The position numbers were made by a program, and so were the translations under genes. This document shows positions 45,806-57,116 of a DNA stretch of 64,000 bases, piece by piece; within the stretch, counting starts at the first letter, position 1, and each line of letters opens with the position of its first letter. The notes under the pieces were generated by a model. The model ran no database searches and had not been told where the DNA came from. It saw only the letters and a list, made by a program, of their open reading frames with translations. Origin of the DNA: Phallusia mammillata (lineage: Eukaryota > Chordata > Ascidiacea > Phlebobranchia > Ascidiidae); the NCBI GenBank assembly GCA_003260075.1, contig QLIY01000616.1, forward strand, positions 32,959-96,958, read 5' to 3'.

Positions 45806-46147
45806 CAGTGTTTCTTAACCTTTTTAGCGCTTGTACCCTTTGAGCTTTCATGGAATTTTTCGTACCCCCTGTCCAAAATGGCCGACGGAACTTAATAAAA
45901 TTGTAATAATAAGAATTAACATAATTGTAAAAATAGGTATTTATAACTTGCATGTTGAATGCACGCATTAAAACAGTATTGTAAGTAGTACAAAACCAAC
46001 CCGTTTTAGACATATAACAAAGTAACTTGTTACACATTCTTTACAAATATGCCGAAATACTGTATGATTTCACCCTGCATGCCGTACCCCCTGCTTTAGT
46101 GCTTCGTACCCCAAGGGGGTACACATACCCCTGGTTAAGAACCCCTG
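45806..46147. mobile_element. hAT-like miniature element with 8-9 bp target duplication
   Basis: TCCTACACT occurs at 45797-45805 and 46148-46156. Ends CAGTGTTTCTTAACC and the complement CAGGGGTTCTTAACC, with GTACCCC-rich subterminal repeats. Non-autonomous. Confidence 0.85.
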
Positions 46148-47950
46148 TCCTACACTATCTGCATTGAAGGCTTTTGAAGCAAGCCTTGTGATTTAAAATT
46201 AGATTTATTATTTTAACTAACTATTATATTTACTTGATTGTAGTAATTATTACTGTACTGTTTTAAAAACTGAACTTAATAACTTGTTTAGAGGTTATTA
46301 AAACAGAAATTTAATAAATAGTGTAGAGCAATATCACTGTACTCAAAAAGGCAATAGTTTGTCCACTACAGGTTGTGTAATTAAATTCATTACCAGCAGC
46401 ACGCTTTGACTTGTGTCTTGACCACTTCCTAATCATTGTTACATGTACAGCAATATTCAAATTCAAAGCTTCACACACTGTTCTCCACATCAAGTCTTTT
46501 TATTCAAAGTCAAATGAATTTCTGTATCTGATTCTGCCCCACACATTCATCGCCTGAGTGATTTTACTTCCAAACAAAATGCCTTTTTTCTTGACACCAA
46601 AATTATTTTATCACGAGTAGTAAATTTAAACCGCAATTGCGCTAAACTTGAAGAACGCCCTAACGTTTTTTTGTTGCTTACTTCGGTAAAATAAAGCGCT
46701 TGCGCAACTTTACATGCTTTTGTCTTCAAAACAGAAAAACTATTTCCGGATAGGGTGAATCCCCACAAAGGAAAAAAAGGAAAACGTCATCGGTCAAAGG
46801 TTACCCGTGGCAAAACAAATAGAAAACGTTCCGCTGTGTTCACAGGACGGAATGCTTGCTCTACAAAAAACAACCAAACTTAAATGTATTCCGGTTATAG
46901 TTATGCAAAAAAAGGTTAAACTGGTTGGTTAATGGTTATTAATAATATTGCGCAGCTATTTCCGGCTTAGTGATTGTTTTTAGTGCAATTGTGTCGCTAT
47001 GTTTTCTTTCACCAAGCAAAATAAACTCAACTCAACTCAACTCATATCAGGCACCTGCTTATTTGTCTCTGACATGGCGTGCTGATTTTTGTCTATAGTT
47101 TTTGCGTCACTACGGTGTGTCTTAACTGTCTAATTGTGCATTGGTTGTCTGCCAAAAATATGGCAAGCGAGTTATATTTACTTTAAAGACATGGTATTAA
47201 ACCACAGAGTGCTACTCATAACCGTTTCCACGAGCAATTTTGGTTGGAAATTTAACTCTAATTTTTTTTTGAAAAAACAGCATAAAAATTTGCTTACTTT
47301 TATTTACCCTTTATGCGGGAAACGTTTGTCGCATTTTAGGCGGAACCAAGAGCACAATCCTGTTTGGACAGCGAATTCGGCAAGAAGACTCGGTGTATGG
47401 TTTTGCGCAAGAGTCAGATCCCAAGTTTTTGATTTATTGCAATTTGCCATTTCGAGGCATCGGGTTGGAATGACTTATATTTTTATGCACACCACGCCTA
47501 TGCTGAGATATCATTGGAAAATATTTAAATGATGTTGAGAGAGGAGTATTAAGAAGTTAGAAATGTTTGCTGAAAGTATAGCAAACAGGCATACACGGTC
47601 GCTCTGTGCATAAAACAAACGACAAAAGGGATAAGAAATACATTTTTGAAAAAAAAGAAACGAATAACTAACAACTATAGACACTTGTACACGACATAGT
47701 GTGTGTTGTAGTCAAATAAGATTTAAGCCTATATGCACTTCAAATTAAATTGCAACGATCAAAAATGTAATCAATTTAGATTTAATAGTTTCGTTTGACA
47801 GCTTTTTTTGGCAAGAGTACGGTGTTAGTCATTTTCCGAAGTTTCCCAATCACCCACATCTGCAATAAAAAAAAAATTCAGTGTCATCGTATTTTGGGAA
47901 CATGTTCACTGCATTGCGTTGCTGCTTTAGGCCTACACTGTTGTCTAAGA
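46148..47950. other. Intergenic, no supported gene
   Basis: Open frames such as the one at 47134-47532 show no domain, conserved motif or splice context. A short (AACTC)n run lies at about 47028-47045. Nothing else seen. Confidence 0.5.
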
Positions 47951-48420
47951 CAGGGGTCCGCAAATAGTGGGTCGAGACCCAAATTTGGGTCGCGAGACCT
48001 TCTAGTCTGGGTCGCGAAATATTTAAATTTTTCCATGGATATGAGCATCGCATCTATAGTTTTAATGAACTTTTTTTTCAACCTCCTAATTATTATTGCA
48101 TTGTTACATATGACTACGTAACTGTTACATACAGTCTATGTAACAATGCAATAAGTTAGCGTACCTGTGCAAGCAGTCATGCTTTTCTGTTACCATTTTG
48201 CAATGCGAGGTACGTTCGTTTACCTATACTGCTTTATGTGCTGAGTTTCGCTTTATTTTGTGCAAGAAAATAGCAACTGACAATGGCATCATAGCAGTCT
48301 TAGTATTGATATCTAGTTGCTTTTATTTTCCACAAACTTACATGCTAACAAAATGCTTGGATCGCGAGAATTTAGAGGAATTTTTTTAGGGTCGCGACAA
48401 AAAGTATTTGCGGACCCCTG
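47951..48420. mobile_element. hAT-like miniature element just 3' of an SDR gene
   Basis: Perfect 16-bp inverted ends CAGGGGTCCGCAAATA / TATTTGCGGACCCCTG. Flanks GTCTAAGA (47943-47950) and GTCCAAGA (48421-48428) match 7 of 8. The right target copy ends three bases from the stop codon of the SDR gene (48431). Confidence 0.9.
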
Positions 48421-48430
48421 GTCCAAGAGA

Positions 48431-51315
48431 TCAACGACAAACGTAATGTGGAGAATCACATCGATGTTTATTGCGGAAGGAAAAAACTAAACAAACGAAA
48501 CAAACCTGAATCACTATTGGGCAGAATGACAATGGAATGAAAAAGAACTTGGCTTCATTTCCGACCACATAACGACTTTTAGGGTACTTGGATAGAAGAG
48601 CATGAACTATGGTATCGGGGACCATTTGGACATTACTTGAAGCATTGCCAACAAACTTCTCGGAGTTTTTTATCTCTGTTCATAAAACATGACTGATTGA
48701 GATTGTGGATGAATAATAAAACTGCTGGAACACTAGGTACTGATGATGTTTCGAATATATGTATCCGCTTTGGGTAGCCTAATTTTTATTTCACCTGTAT
48801 AGACAATTGCTTATGACAAGCTAATCAGTTTTGAAAAGACCTGACATTAATTCAGTGCCAATGTTTCTTAACGTACTTGCTTGCATATATTCTGCTCCGT
48901 AACTATCCTTTGTCTCCGCATCCAACGCCTCCCATCGTTCAGTGATTCCTCTTTTCTGGACAACTGGGTCATTTATGTTTGTTCTAACAAAAAATGGCTC
49001 AATGGCGTGAACCGAAATGTTGAACGGCTCCATCTCAAAGCTGTTTAAATCCAACAAATTTTAGACAAAAAGACAGTGTAATACAACAAACCAAAATAAA
49101 CACATACCATAGTTCAATGGTGGGGTCAGATTTTTTGTCAGCCGGTTCTATCACAAATGTCATATTTCGGATCTGTTACAAAAAGTCCATTGGCAGTAAC
49201 CAGTAATGATAACCGGTTCGCTGCTCACATAAAATTTCGTGAGGCGGTTCTATAGAACCTTTGCGAACCGGCTGAATCCCACCACTGAATATATTTCTGT
49301 ATGTACTTAAAGTCTTGTATAATTGTCAATGTTGACCCAGTTTGTCTATTGATTTTCTTAAGAGTAGCTTTGCATAAATTGACAGCATGTAGCAAACCGT
49401 TTGCGTTTGGGTAGTTGAAAGTTTAAACCCTTAGTCGTAAACAAAACAAACAGTATGCACCAACCACAAGCCGTCTGAAAATCCTTCTCCTGCAAACTTG
49501 GAACAATTATAAGGAGAACAATTCGGAGTAAATCTTCCTGCAACGCTTGTGACGTTTACAATCCGCCCTTTGTGAGTAAAAAGACAGTACGATGAGTTTA
49601 AACTTTAATTAAACTGTCAGATACGTGATCACAAACAGAAGGTTATAACATAAGTAAAGGTAGGCTACAAACGCTATGCGCGTTTTCGGTTGCCAACCAA
49701 ACAGGTGCCACCATTTAAGCACTAAAGCAGGGGTTCTTAACCTGGGGTGCACGCACCCCCAAGGGGTGCGAGAACTGTTCCTAGGGGGTGCGGGGATGCT
49801 GAATCATTAAGGTTGGTTAGGTCTATTCTATTTAAGCAATTACAGAAGGGGGAGCGAAAATTGGTTAGTGATTTGAAAGGGGGTGCGAAAATTGGTTNGT
49901 TAATGATTTGAAAGGGGATGCGAAAATTGGTTGGTGATTTGAAAGGGGTGCAGCAAGGAAAAAAGGTTAAGAACCACTGCACTAAAGTGTGGTAATTATT
50001 TTAGTAGCACATATGACGCTTGCGACAGTTGTGTCCATCTTTTAAAGTTAACGAAGTTATTTCCGTTACGATCATTTTCCTAACAGGTAAGTTTATCATA
50101 AAACCCCTTGTAAGTTTTGTGTAATAGTAAGTATTTTGTTTGTTTCAGAGCGGCACAACCTAGCCCAGGGGTTAAAATATGTGTTAGGTGTTTTGATATT
50201 TAAGTTAGGTATTTTCTGTTTAACGTTTGGCTTAATAAATTTTATTTTTTACGGTTTTGGTTTATTATAGTTTATGTAGTTTATTGGGATTATAGGTCGC
50301 ACAAATTTCTGCACCAAAGTTGCATAACAGCGCAGTAGTTCCTCCGCATAATAACCTATTTCATAATAACCTAAAACCCAAGCCCACCCGAAAATACGGC
50401 CTGACTGACAACTTAAGTTGGGTCAGTTATTAATATAATTAAGAAACCTTCTTTTCCTCTCTTCATCAATGGCAGAAATCTAAGAGTGGTGTCCACTGTG
50501 CCGAAAACGTTGACGTCAAAAACTTTCTTAAAATCGTCTTTGGTTGTCCACTCAAACGGCACATTCGGCGAACAGACACCGGCATTGTTCACAAGACCCC
50601 ATAAAGCTGCACGACAAAAATTCGTCTAAACGTTTCCATTAATTGCCAATTTTTTATCGCTCGTGAAAATTTACCTTCGCCATTTAGGTCATCCTGAACG
50701 AATTTAGCAGCGTTCGCCACATCTTCTGGGTTTGTTACGTTGACACGAATTGCCTTCAACTTTGAACTACTTTGTTCTTGCAGGGATTTTACCGATTCTT
50801 CAAACAAGCATCCAGCGTAAACGTAAACTCCCTAAGATAGTGCACAACGAATAAAATAAAACCTATTTTTTTGTAATTACCCTTACCAGTTTGTCCAGAG
50901 TTTTGGCTAATGCCAGTCCAAACCCACTGTCGCACCCTGGAATAAAGAATAGATATATATATAAGGTGAAATACTTTATAAAGTGTATAACTCCACAGCG
51001 TCTATGTAGGCCAACATAACACACCAACAGTCTGTGTACACACCAACAGCAATTGTATAAAAGTTTGCAATAAAGCTAATTTACTGCATACATACATGCT
51101 GTCTGATAATTTACTTACAGAAACAATGATTAGTAACTATGGCACTGCGTAATGGACGCAATAGTCCGATTATTATCGATAAAATCATCAACAAAAATAC
51201 ACTTGCCTGTGATAAAGACATGCCTTTGACAAATTCTTTCAATTCGCTGTATCGACCGATGGTATTTTTTGAAAGCAAAGACCAATAAAGCAGTTGCTAT
51301 CAAATAGATCCACAT
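48431..51315 (-). CDS. Retinol dehydrogenase-like SDR, copy 2 (7 exons)
   Basis: Exons 51315-51207, 50937-50888, 50831-50675, 50606-50448, 49567-49465, 49040-48877, 48675-48431; ~328 aa. N-terminal membrane anchor MWIYLIATALLVFAFKK. Then TGCDSGFG (NAD(P)-binding TGxxxGxG), [18 protein letters not shown] with the catalytic Ser, YNCSK (YxxxK) and HAIEPFFVRTN. The C-terminal part HALLSKYPKSRYVVG is typical of the SDR9C (RDH/17-beta-HSD6-like) group. Such enzymes oxidise retinol or steroid alcohols at the ER membrane; the exact substrate cannot be read from sequence. Exon 1 ends with a GC donor (CACAG|GCAAGT). The last coding bases are a read-through of a potential donor (CAG|GTTTG), so the final ~25 residues are uncertain. 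Two hAT-like elements sit in its introns. Confidence 0.88.
49115..49287. mobile_element. Small hAT-like element in SDR intron
   Basis: Ends CAATGGTGGGGTCAG and the complement CAGTGGTGGGATTCAG, with GCCGGTTCTAT subterminal blocks in both orientations. No target duplication visible, so boundaries are tentative. Confidence 0.55.
49728..49979. mobile_element. hAT-like miniature element with perfect target duplication
   Basis: CACTAAAG occurs at 49720-49727 and 49980-49987. Ends CAGGGGTTCTTAACCT and the complement CAGTGGTTCTTAACCT. The interior has ~3 copies of a unit like GGGGTGCGAAAATTGGTTGG, with N49898 inside one. Lies in an SDR intron. Confidence 0.9.
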
Positions 51316-53466
51316 AGCTAAATAGTTAATTGTAATGGTTTGGTGTACAGCGTCACACGATTTGTATTGAGTTCGAATATAAGTCCTTTATATATTTGGT
51401 CATTTGCTGCATTTGCAAACAACAATTTAAAAATATGTCCTTGATAAGCCGTAAAAAGCCAAAATTACGGTAAATCGATGTACCCAGTTCCGATTGTTTA
51501 CTTGTCTGGTTTTCATAACCGCGTGTTCTATAAATCAAGCGCACGGCTGGTTTGCCTACGGTAAATCCAATTAGTGAAAATATCTCTTAGACTGCGTTAG
51601 TACATAATGAATAGGGCTACAATCTATTGCGAAAGTTTCAACAATGGCGACAAAGTTTATGACAATAGCGATTGTGAAAACGACTGCAATACAATGTATT
51701 TACCTTCAACAAGTTCTTGGCAGCTTTGCTTCTGATCAATCTTCTTTTTGTTGCTGAGCTGACTATTTGGGAGTTTCCATAGTTACCTTAGGATGTTTCA
51801 AAAATTTAAACTCAATAACGAAAAAATTACCAAACGTAAATAACTTTTCCACAAAGTCATTTTTATGACACATTAACAGCCCAAGATAATGCAGAACCTG
51901 GAGTTCAGCCTAATATGCCAAGCTGTGAATTTTCAGGAAAAGAACACTTCTGGCAAGTGGATTAGTTCTGAAAATTACTGACATAAAACGGTAAATAATA
52001 TTTACCATAAAAATTAACTTTACAGCTCAAAGAACTGTCAAGTGGACACAGCACAGAACACCTTTTTTCCTTCAACATCTCTCACATTATCGCCGGTCCG
52101 CTACATATACAAACATGTTAAAAGTCACGCTATTCACAGGGCTGCTTTAAAGCTGATTTTCACTTTTGCTATTGCGAAGGTCAAACCATGACGTCATTAG
52201 CAAACCGTGAGGTTCAAAACTTTTGTCAAGGGCGTTACGACAAATTCACTAGTTCATGGGTGATCAAGTTTTACCCACTATTAGATTTATTATGGATTCG
52301 TTCATGTAAACAAGCCTTGTTAAACAAGGTTTATTTGCTGCAATGCCACCTTATACCCATTAGCAATTTGACAAAGTGTCTGTTAACACAGTGGTCTTCA
52401 ACCTTTATTATAGGCGACCCCAATTTAAGGGAAAATGAAATCAGAATTTACATGCGACCCCATTTTTTTCAACACTGAGAAAAATGTTTTAAGTAATGCT
52501 GAACCGAAAGAACAAGTACACAAACTGTACATAATTACAAACAAATATGGCGATACAAAAGTATTACGAAAAAAGTTTTTAAGGCGTTTCATTTAAAAAA
52601 AAACGGGATTAGAAAAAATTTGACATAATTGGGTATACGTTACACAAATAACTATTCACTCGTTCTGGTGTCACCTTAAATAATACAAACTTATATTGAG
52701 TCATAATACACGTTGTCCAAACCCATTGTTACGCGATAAAGGCATTTTGTGTTTTTTCACTACCACGATTTAATTGCAACATGAGGTAGCAAGCTGTACC
52801 ACAAAACAAGAGCAAAAGTTGCGATCTAAAAGAACATAATATTAGTTTTATTTTCTGTAATCAATTTTAAAATGCAATAANAAAATTCGGCCGAAACCGA
52901 ACTTTTTAATTGCATGGAATTAATGCCTAAACTATCATTTTCTCCAGTACGAAACGTCATAAATTAACTAATGTTTGTGTCTATAAAATACGAGCTACGT
53001 TGTCTGCAAAATATTACAATTTTAGTAGCGCTTTCGCATTGTGAAAGTGATTTTGATTTGTCATAATTCACTTCACTTGCATTAACGACACAAGGTTCAG
53101 TTCGAAACATCCATAGAAACGGGGATTTTAGGTTCGGCCTGATTCGGCCGAAATTATTCGGCCTTGTGGCCGAATATTCGGTTTCGGCCCGAACCTGTTT
53201 AGGCGGGTTCGGTGCATCACTAATTGTAAGCATAACTTCTCGTTTCCATTAATTCTTTTTTATGAATCGATGCACGTGGCAAACAAGCTTGTCCAGGAAA
53301 GGTCTTTCTGTAGCTTGTATTTCACTGCAAGAGACACTGTACTAAAATATATACAACTCCCAGTATGATCACAAAATATAAAATATGACTGATCCGACAA
53401 TATTACGTCCTATTTTGAGCAGATAATATGGATCAAAATGTGAGTGTACTGCCTCTTTTACCTGAC

Positions 53467-53547
<81 letters not shown>

Positions 53548-54107
53548 ACTTTGATGCAATTGTGCATGAACAAGAAAAGAATTTTAGCTATTTGGTCAAG
53601 TGTGGTGTGACATATTAAAAAAACATTTGTATTTTTAAATCTTATGCGTTGCGGGCGCCTCCTTGTGGTAAAGCGAGATACACAGCTAATATTCTTTCGC
53701 CATAAAAAGGCCTTGAAAAAACAATACACGGGAAGTGGAGCAAAATGGGCAAAAAATGTGGCTGAGCTATTTCTATCAGAAGAAAAAGCCCAGTCACAGA
53801 AATTCGCATAAATTATCTCACTCGTCACAAACACCACACGTGACTTCCAAGTACTGGTAACTCCTGGCGTGCCAAGCCATTGACACAACGATAATGCTAA
53901 CATAATTTAAGAAAAAATATTGCCAATAAAGTGCTTGTATTTTATTGAAGTCACCTCAGAATTTAAGCAATTGCACAATAAAAACTTCATCAACAAAATT
54001 GTTTGTGGCCTTTCAACTATTTTTCAGTACAAGCCGGTTGAGGAAACTTTATTTTCTTTTGCTTACGTCGATATTCCAAAATCCAAATCTGCAAAAAGGA
54101 ATTTATT
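51316..54107. other. Spacer between the two SDR genes
   Basis: No exon. Contains a hAT-like left end at about 52385 (CAGTGGTCTTCAACC, no partner found) and a second element at about 52885-53221 rich in TTCGGCC with the end GGTTCGGTGCATCACTA. It also contains N52881 and a G74 run at 53471-53544. Confidence 0.5.
53471..53544. repeat. G74 homopolymer
   Basis: Seventy-four Gs flanked by unique sequence on both sides. No paralogue in the window shows what should be here. By analogy with the C70 run it probably stands in for unread sequence. Confidence 0.8.
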
Positions 54108-56643
54108 TTAATGTATCATTTTCATGCATAGTTTTTTGACAAATCCTAGAGGCGAGATTGTGTTGATATTTTGCAGTTCGAAAATAGGCATCAGAATTAA
54201 TACCTGAAGTTTGCACGGCAAGTACGACAGCGGCACAAAGAAATACTTGGCATCGTCACCAATGACGTATCTCTCCTTCGGGTATTTTGCCGTCAGTGCA
54301 TGTGCCATCGCGTCGACGACTAGATCAAATTGTTCCGAGCTGTTGTCTGCGAAGCGCTTTCGCATTTGCAAAGCTTTAAATTGCAATTGTTAATGTCAGA
54401 GATAGATCTATAGTATTGGTAGACGTTTCAGGATTGATTGTGGGTTTCTTTTTAATTGAAATAGATTACCCTCTAACCACGCTTCTTTGATCTAATTTTG
54501 AAATATATGTTATATTTATCAATGAAGGTCTGCTGTTCATACACTTGAACGTCTCTAATCGAACCAATGTTACAAATAACCACAGGCACTCAGCTATAAT
54601 TACAATAAAGTCAGCACGGTTTTCTAAATGTGTTGGGAGACGGCTGTTTAAGTTATGGCTTCATAAGAAAGAAGTACCTCCTACAGTTACACTATGGTTA
54701 TTGGTAAACTAACAACGATTTACATAACCGACCATTGATGTTAATAAACGTTTTAACAACAACTATTTACAAACTATTTCTTGTATATATATTATAACGC
54801 ACTTTGTTGCAAGTATTCTTCTCCGTAATCTTCTTTTATATCTTTCGGCAAAGTTTTCCATCTTTCCATGTTTTTTTCTTCCAATCCGTCATTGAAATTC
54901 GTCCTGAAGAATCCAGGCTCGATTGTGTGCACAGTAACGTTAAAAACTCGAGCTTCCTTGCTAAAAAAAACAAAGACATAATTAGGCTAGTATCTGTATT
55001 TTAACGTTTTAATAGTCCTGAATTGGACATGAGATTGAAAATAGTAGGCAAAGGCAGTGGTTTCAAACTCGGTTTAGGCCAGTGGTTCTATCCTTGGGGT
55101 CACCGCAACTTGACAAATGTTATCAAGGGGTCACGGCACCAGAAAGGCCGAGAACCGCTGCTCTAAGACATGCAATTGTAAAACAATGCAAATATCGTGT
55201 GCAAAGTTACGTACGTAGGCAAGCGTATAATATGAAAAGAACGTTGTGAGCGCGCCATGGGTTGACATAGGCGAAATACCAAAACAGCTATGAACAGTTA
55301 TTTGACACCGGTTTCTGTGGCGCTATTAATGGTTCCGCTTTAGGGCCGTAGAAACACAACGTAAAACAGATATCCCCATACAATGACTTACCTCAGTCCG
55401 TCTGAAAAGCCTTCCACGCCGAACTTCGACACGACATACGGCGAAGCATTCGCAGCAAAGCGACCAAGCAGACTGGATACATTGACTATTCTGCCTGAAA
55501 TTTAACATAGCCTACAATGATCAGACCCGCTCACAGAAAGTAATGTAAAAATCAGAAATGTAGAATTTGCTAAATTTCTGTTTTCCATAGATAACTGCAC
55601 AATTTTTAAGGGACGATGAGAAATGAAGGTTAAGTTCAACCTTTCTTTTTAGGTTTTTGTATATAGTAGGCTAATTACCATTCCATCGCAATGACAACCA
55701 CTCTCTCTCAACATAAAAGAACATGGACACATTTAACCTAAGGTGACGTCAAAATACGTTCTTATTGCAACTTGTGGTGGCACGAACGAACCAATGTGAC
55801 CCTTCTATTACATAAAACCGTTTCGACACGAACGAACCAATCCAACCTTGCTTGCCCTTGCGAATCAACGGGAAGAAGTTGAGGGTTGTGTCAATTGTAC
55901 CGAAAAGGTTGACCCCAAGTACGCTTTGGTAATCGTCTTTTGTGTTCCATTCGAACGAAATAACTGCATTCTGGATTCCTGCGTTGTTTACCAAACCCCA
56001 TAGAGCTATAAATAAAGCAGGTTATTTAGCCTGTATTTATCACACAAGACAAACAATCACGTACGTTTATCGCCTAAAAACTTTTTGACAAGCCGTAAAG
56101 CGTTTTTGACTTCGCTAGGTTTGGTTACGTCCATCTTAATGGCGTTTAACCTGCTGCTACATTGTTCAGTCAGTTCCGCCGCAGCCTTATCAGACAAACA
56201 TCCGGCGAAAACGTGCAGACCCTACCAATGCAAAAACCACACATAAGGTCAGCATTCAGCAATGAAGCCTTGCTCGTCAACGAATTTCATAGAACAAGTT
56301 TTCTTTGTTTTTGGCAAAGTATAGTTTACCATGCACCACATTTAGTTTTAACACACGGTGTGGTTAAAACTAGCAAAAGCCTTAAGACAGTCTTGTACCT
56401 TTGTGGTCTGGATCTGGACACAAAACATAACCTACCAATTTGTCTAGTCGTACTGCCAGCAGTCGCCCAAAGCCTCGGTCGCAACCTGTTAGGAAACAAT
56501 AGTATCTGTAACTGCGCCTAAAGCTAGAAGACCAACTTACCTGTTATAAAAACATATTTTTCGTGAAGCTTTCCAATCTTTATCAGGAAGCTAACTTTGT
56601 AACAGACATACACCACGATAAGGAAACACAAAAGGTAAAACAT
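54108..56643 (-). CDS. Retinol dehydrogenase-like SDR, copy 1 (7 exons)
   Basis: Exons 56643-56541, 56485-56436, 56221-56065, 56005-55847, 55494-55392, 54960-54803, 54373-54108; ~331 aa. Five internal features match copy 2 exactly in length (50, 157, 159 and 103 bases, and 170 to the C-terminal motif). N-terminal anchor [42 protein letters not shown] (catalytic Ser), YVVSK (YxxxK), [11 protein letters not shown] and [15 protein letters not shown]. An ER-membrane SDR9C-type retinol/steroid dehydrogenase; substrate not assignable. The stop TAA is followed at once by AATAAA (plus-strand TTTATT 54102-54107), supporting this 3' end. Same strand as copy 2, a tandem duplication old enough for strong protein divergence. 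Confidence 0.9.
55079..55160. mobile_element. Very short hAT-like remnant in SDR intron
   Basis: CAGTGGTTCTATCC... faces GAGAACCGCTG at a distance of ~80 bases, with GGGGTCACCGC / AGGGGTCACGGC inside. No target duplication. Possibly a deletion derivative. Confidence 0.4.
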
Positions 56644-57116
56644 GATCGACACGTATGTTAAATTACGGTTCCAACAAACCCTTTACTTGGTTACTTACAA
56701 CATGCTTAAACTTCAGTTCTCCTAATGCTGATTGCTCATGTCAACAGTCAGCTCGTCATTCATCGCTCCATGTGTACTCAAGCGTATAAAGGAAAAAAGG
56801 GCGGCTGAACAAAAGTTTGATGTCTATTCAAAACAAATAGTATCTATTAAAATAAAATAAAAAACATTTTTATTCAATAAAAATTAACATTGACAAATAA
56901 TAGACTTTTGAAAGTCGATTGTCACTCGCATCTGTCAAATTTGAAAACATGCCACTAACAGCGCTGCATACAATTGGTTTCCATGGTAATTCAAAGCAAC
57001 TTTTACCCCGCCAAAGTGTTCTTTACATTATTTCATGCTAAAAAAGAGCAATCGTGACAAAATTCATGTGAGGACTATGAGCATTTTGTAACGAACTTTT
57101 AGTACTGCAAACAATC
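56644..57116. other. Divergent intergenic region, possible shared promoter
   Basis: 473 bases separate the start codons of the SDR gene (-) and pitchfork (+). TATAAA occurs near 56788 in CGTATAAAGG but its orientation suits neither gene clearly. No other motif stands out. Confidence 0.4.

Noticed and set aside
47134-47532. 132-codon ORF between TRAF6 and the SDR pair
   Set aside because: No domain, no splice context, composition like surrounding AT-rich sequence; judged a chance ORF.
53433-53903. Long ORF with a poly-proline/poly-glycine tract
   Set aside because: The tract is only the G74 run translated, and flanking residues show no domain. The homopolymer is probably an artefact.
56644-57116. 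TATAAA at about 56788 as a core promoter
   Set aside because: Position and orientation do not suit either flanking start codon convincingly.
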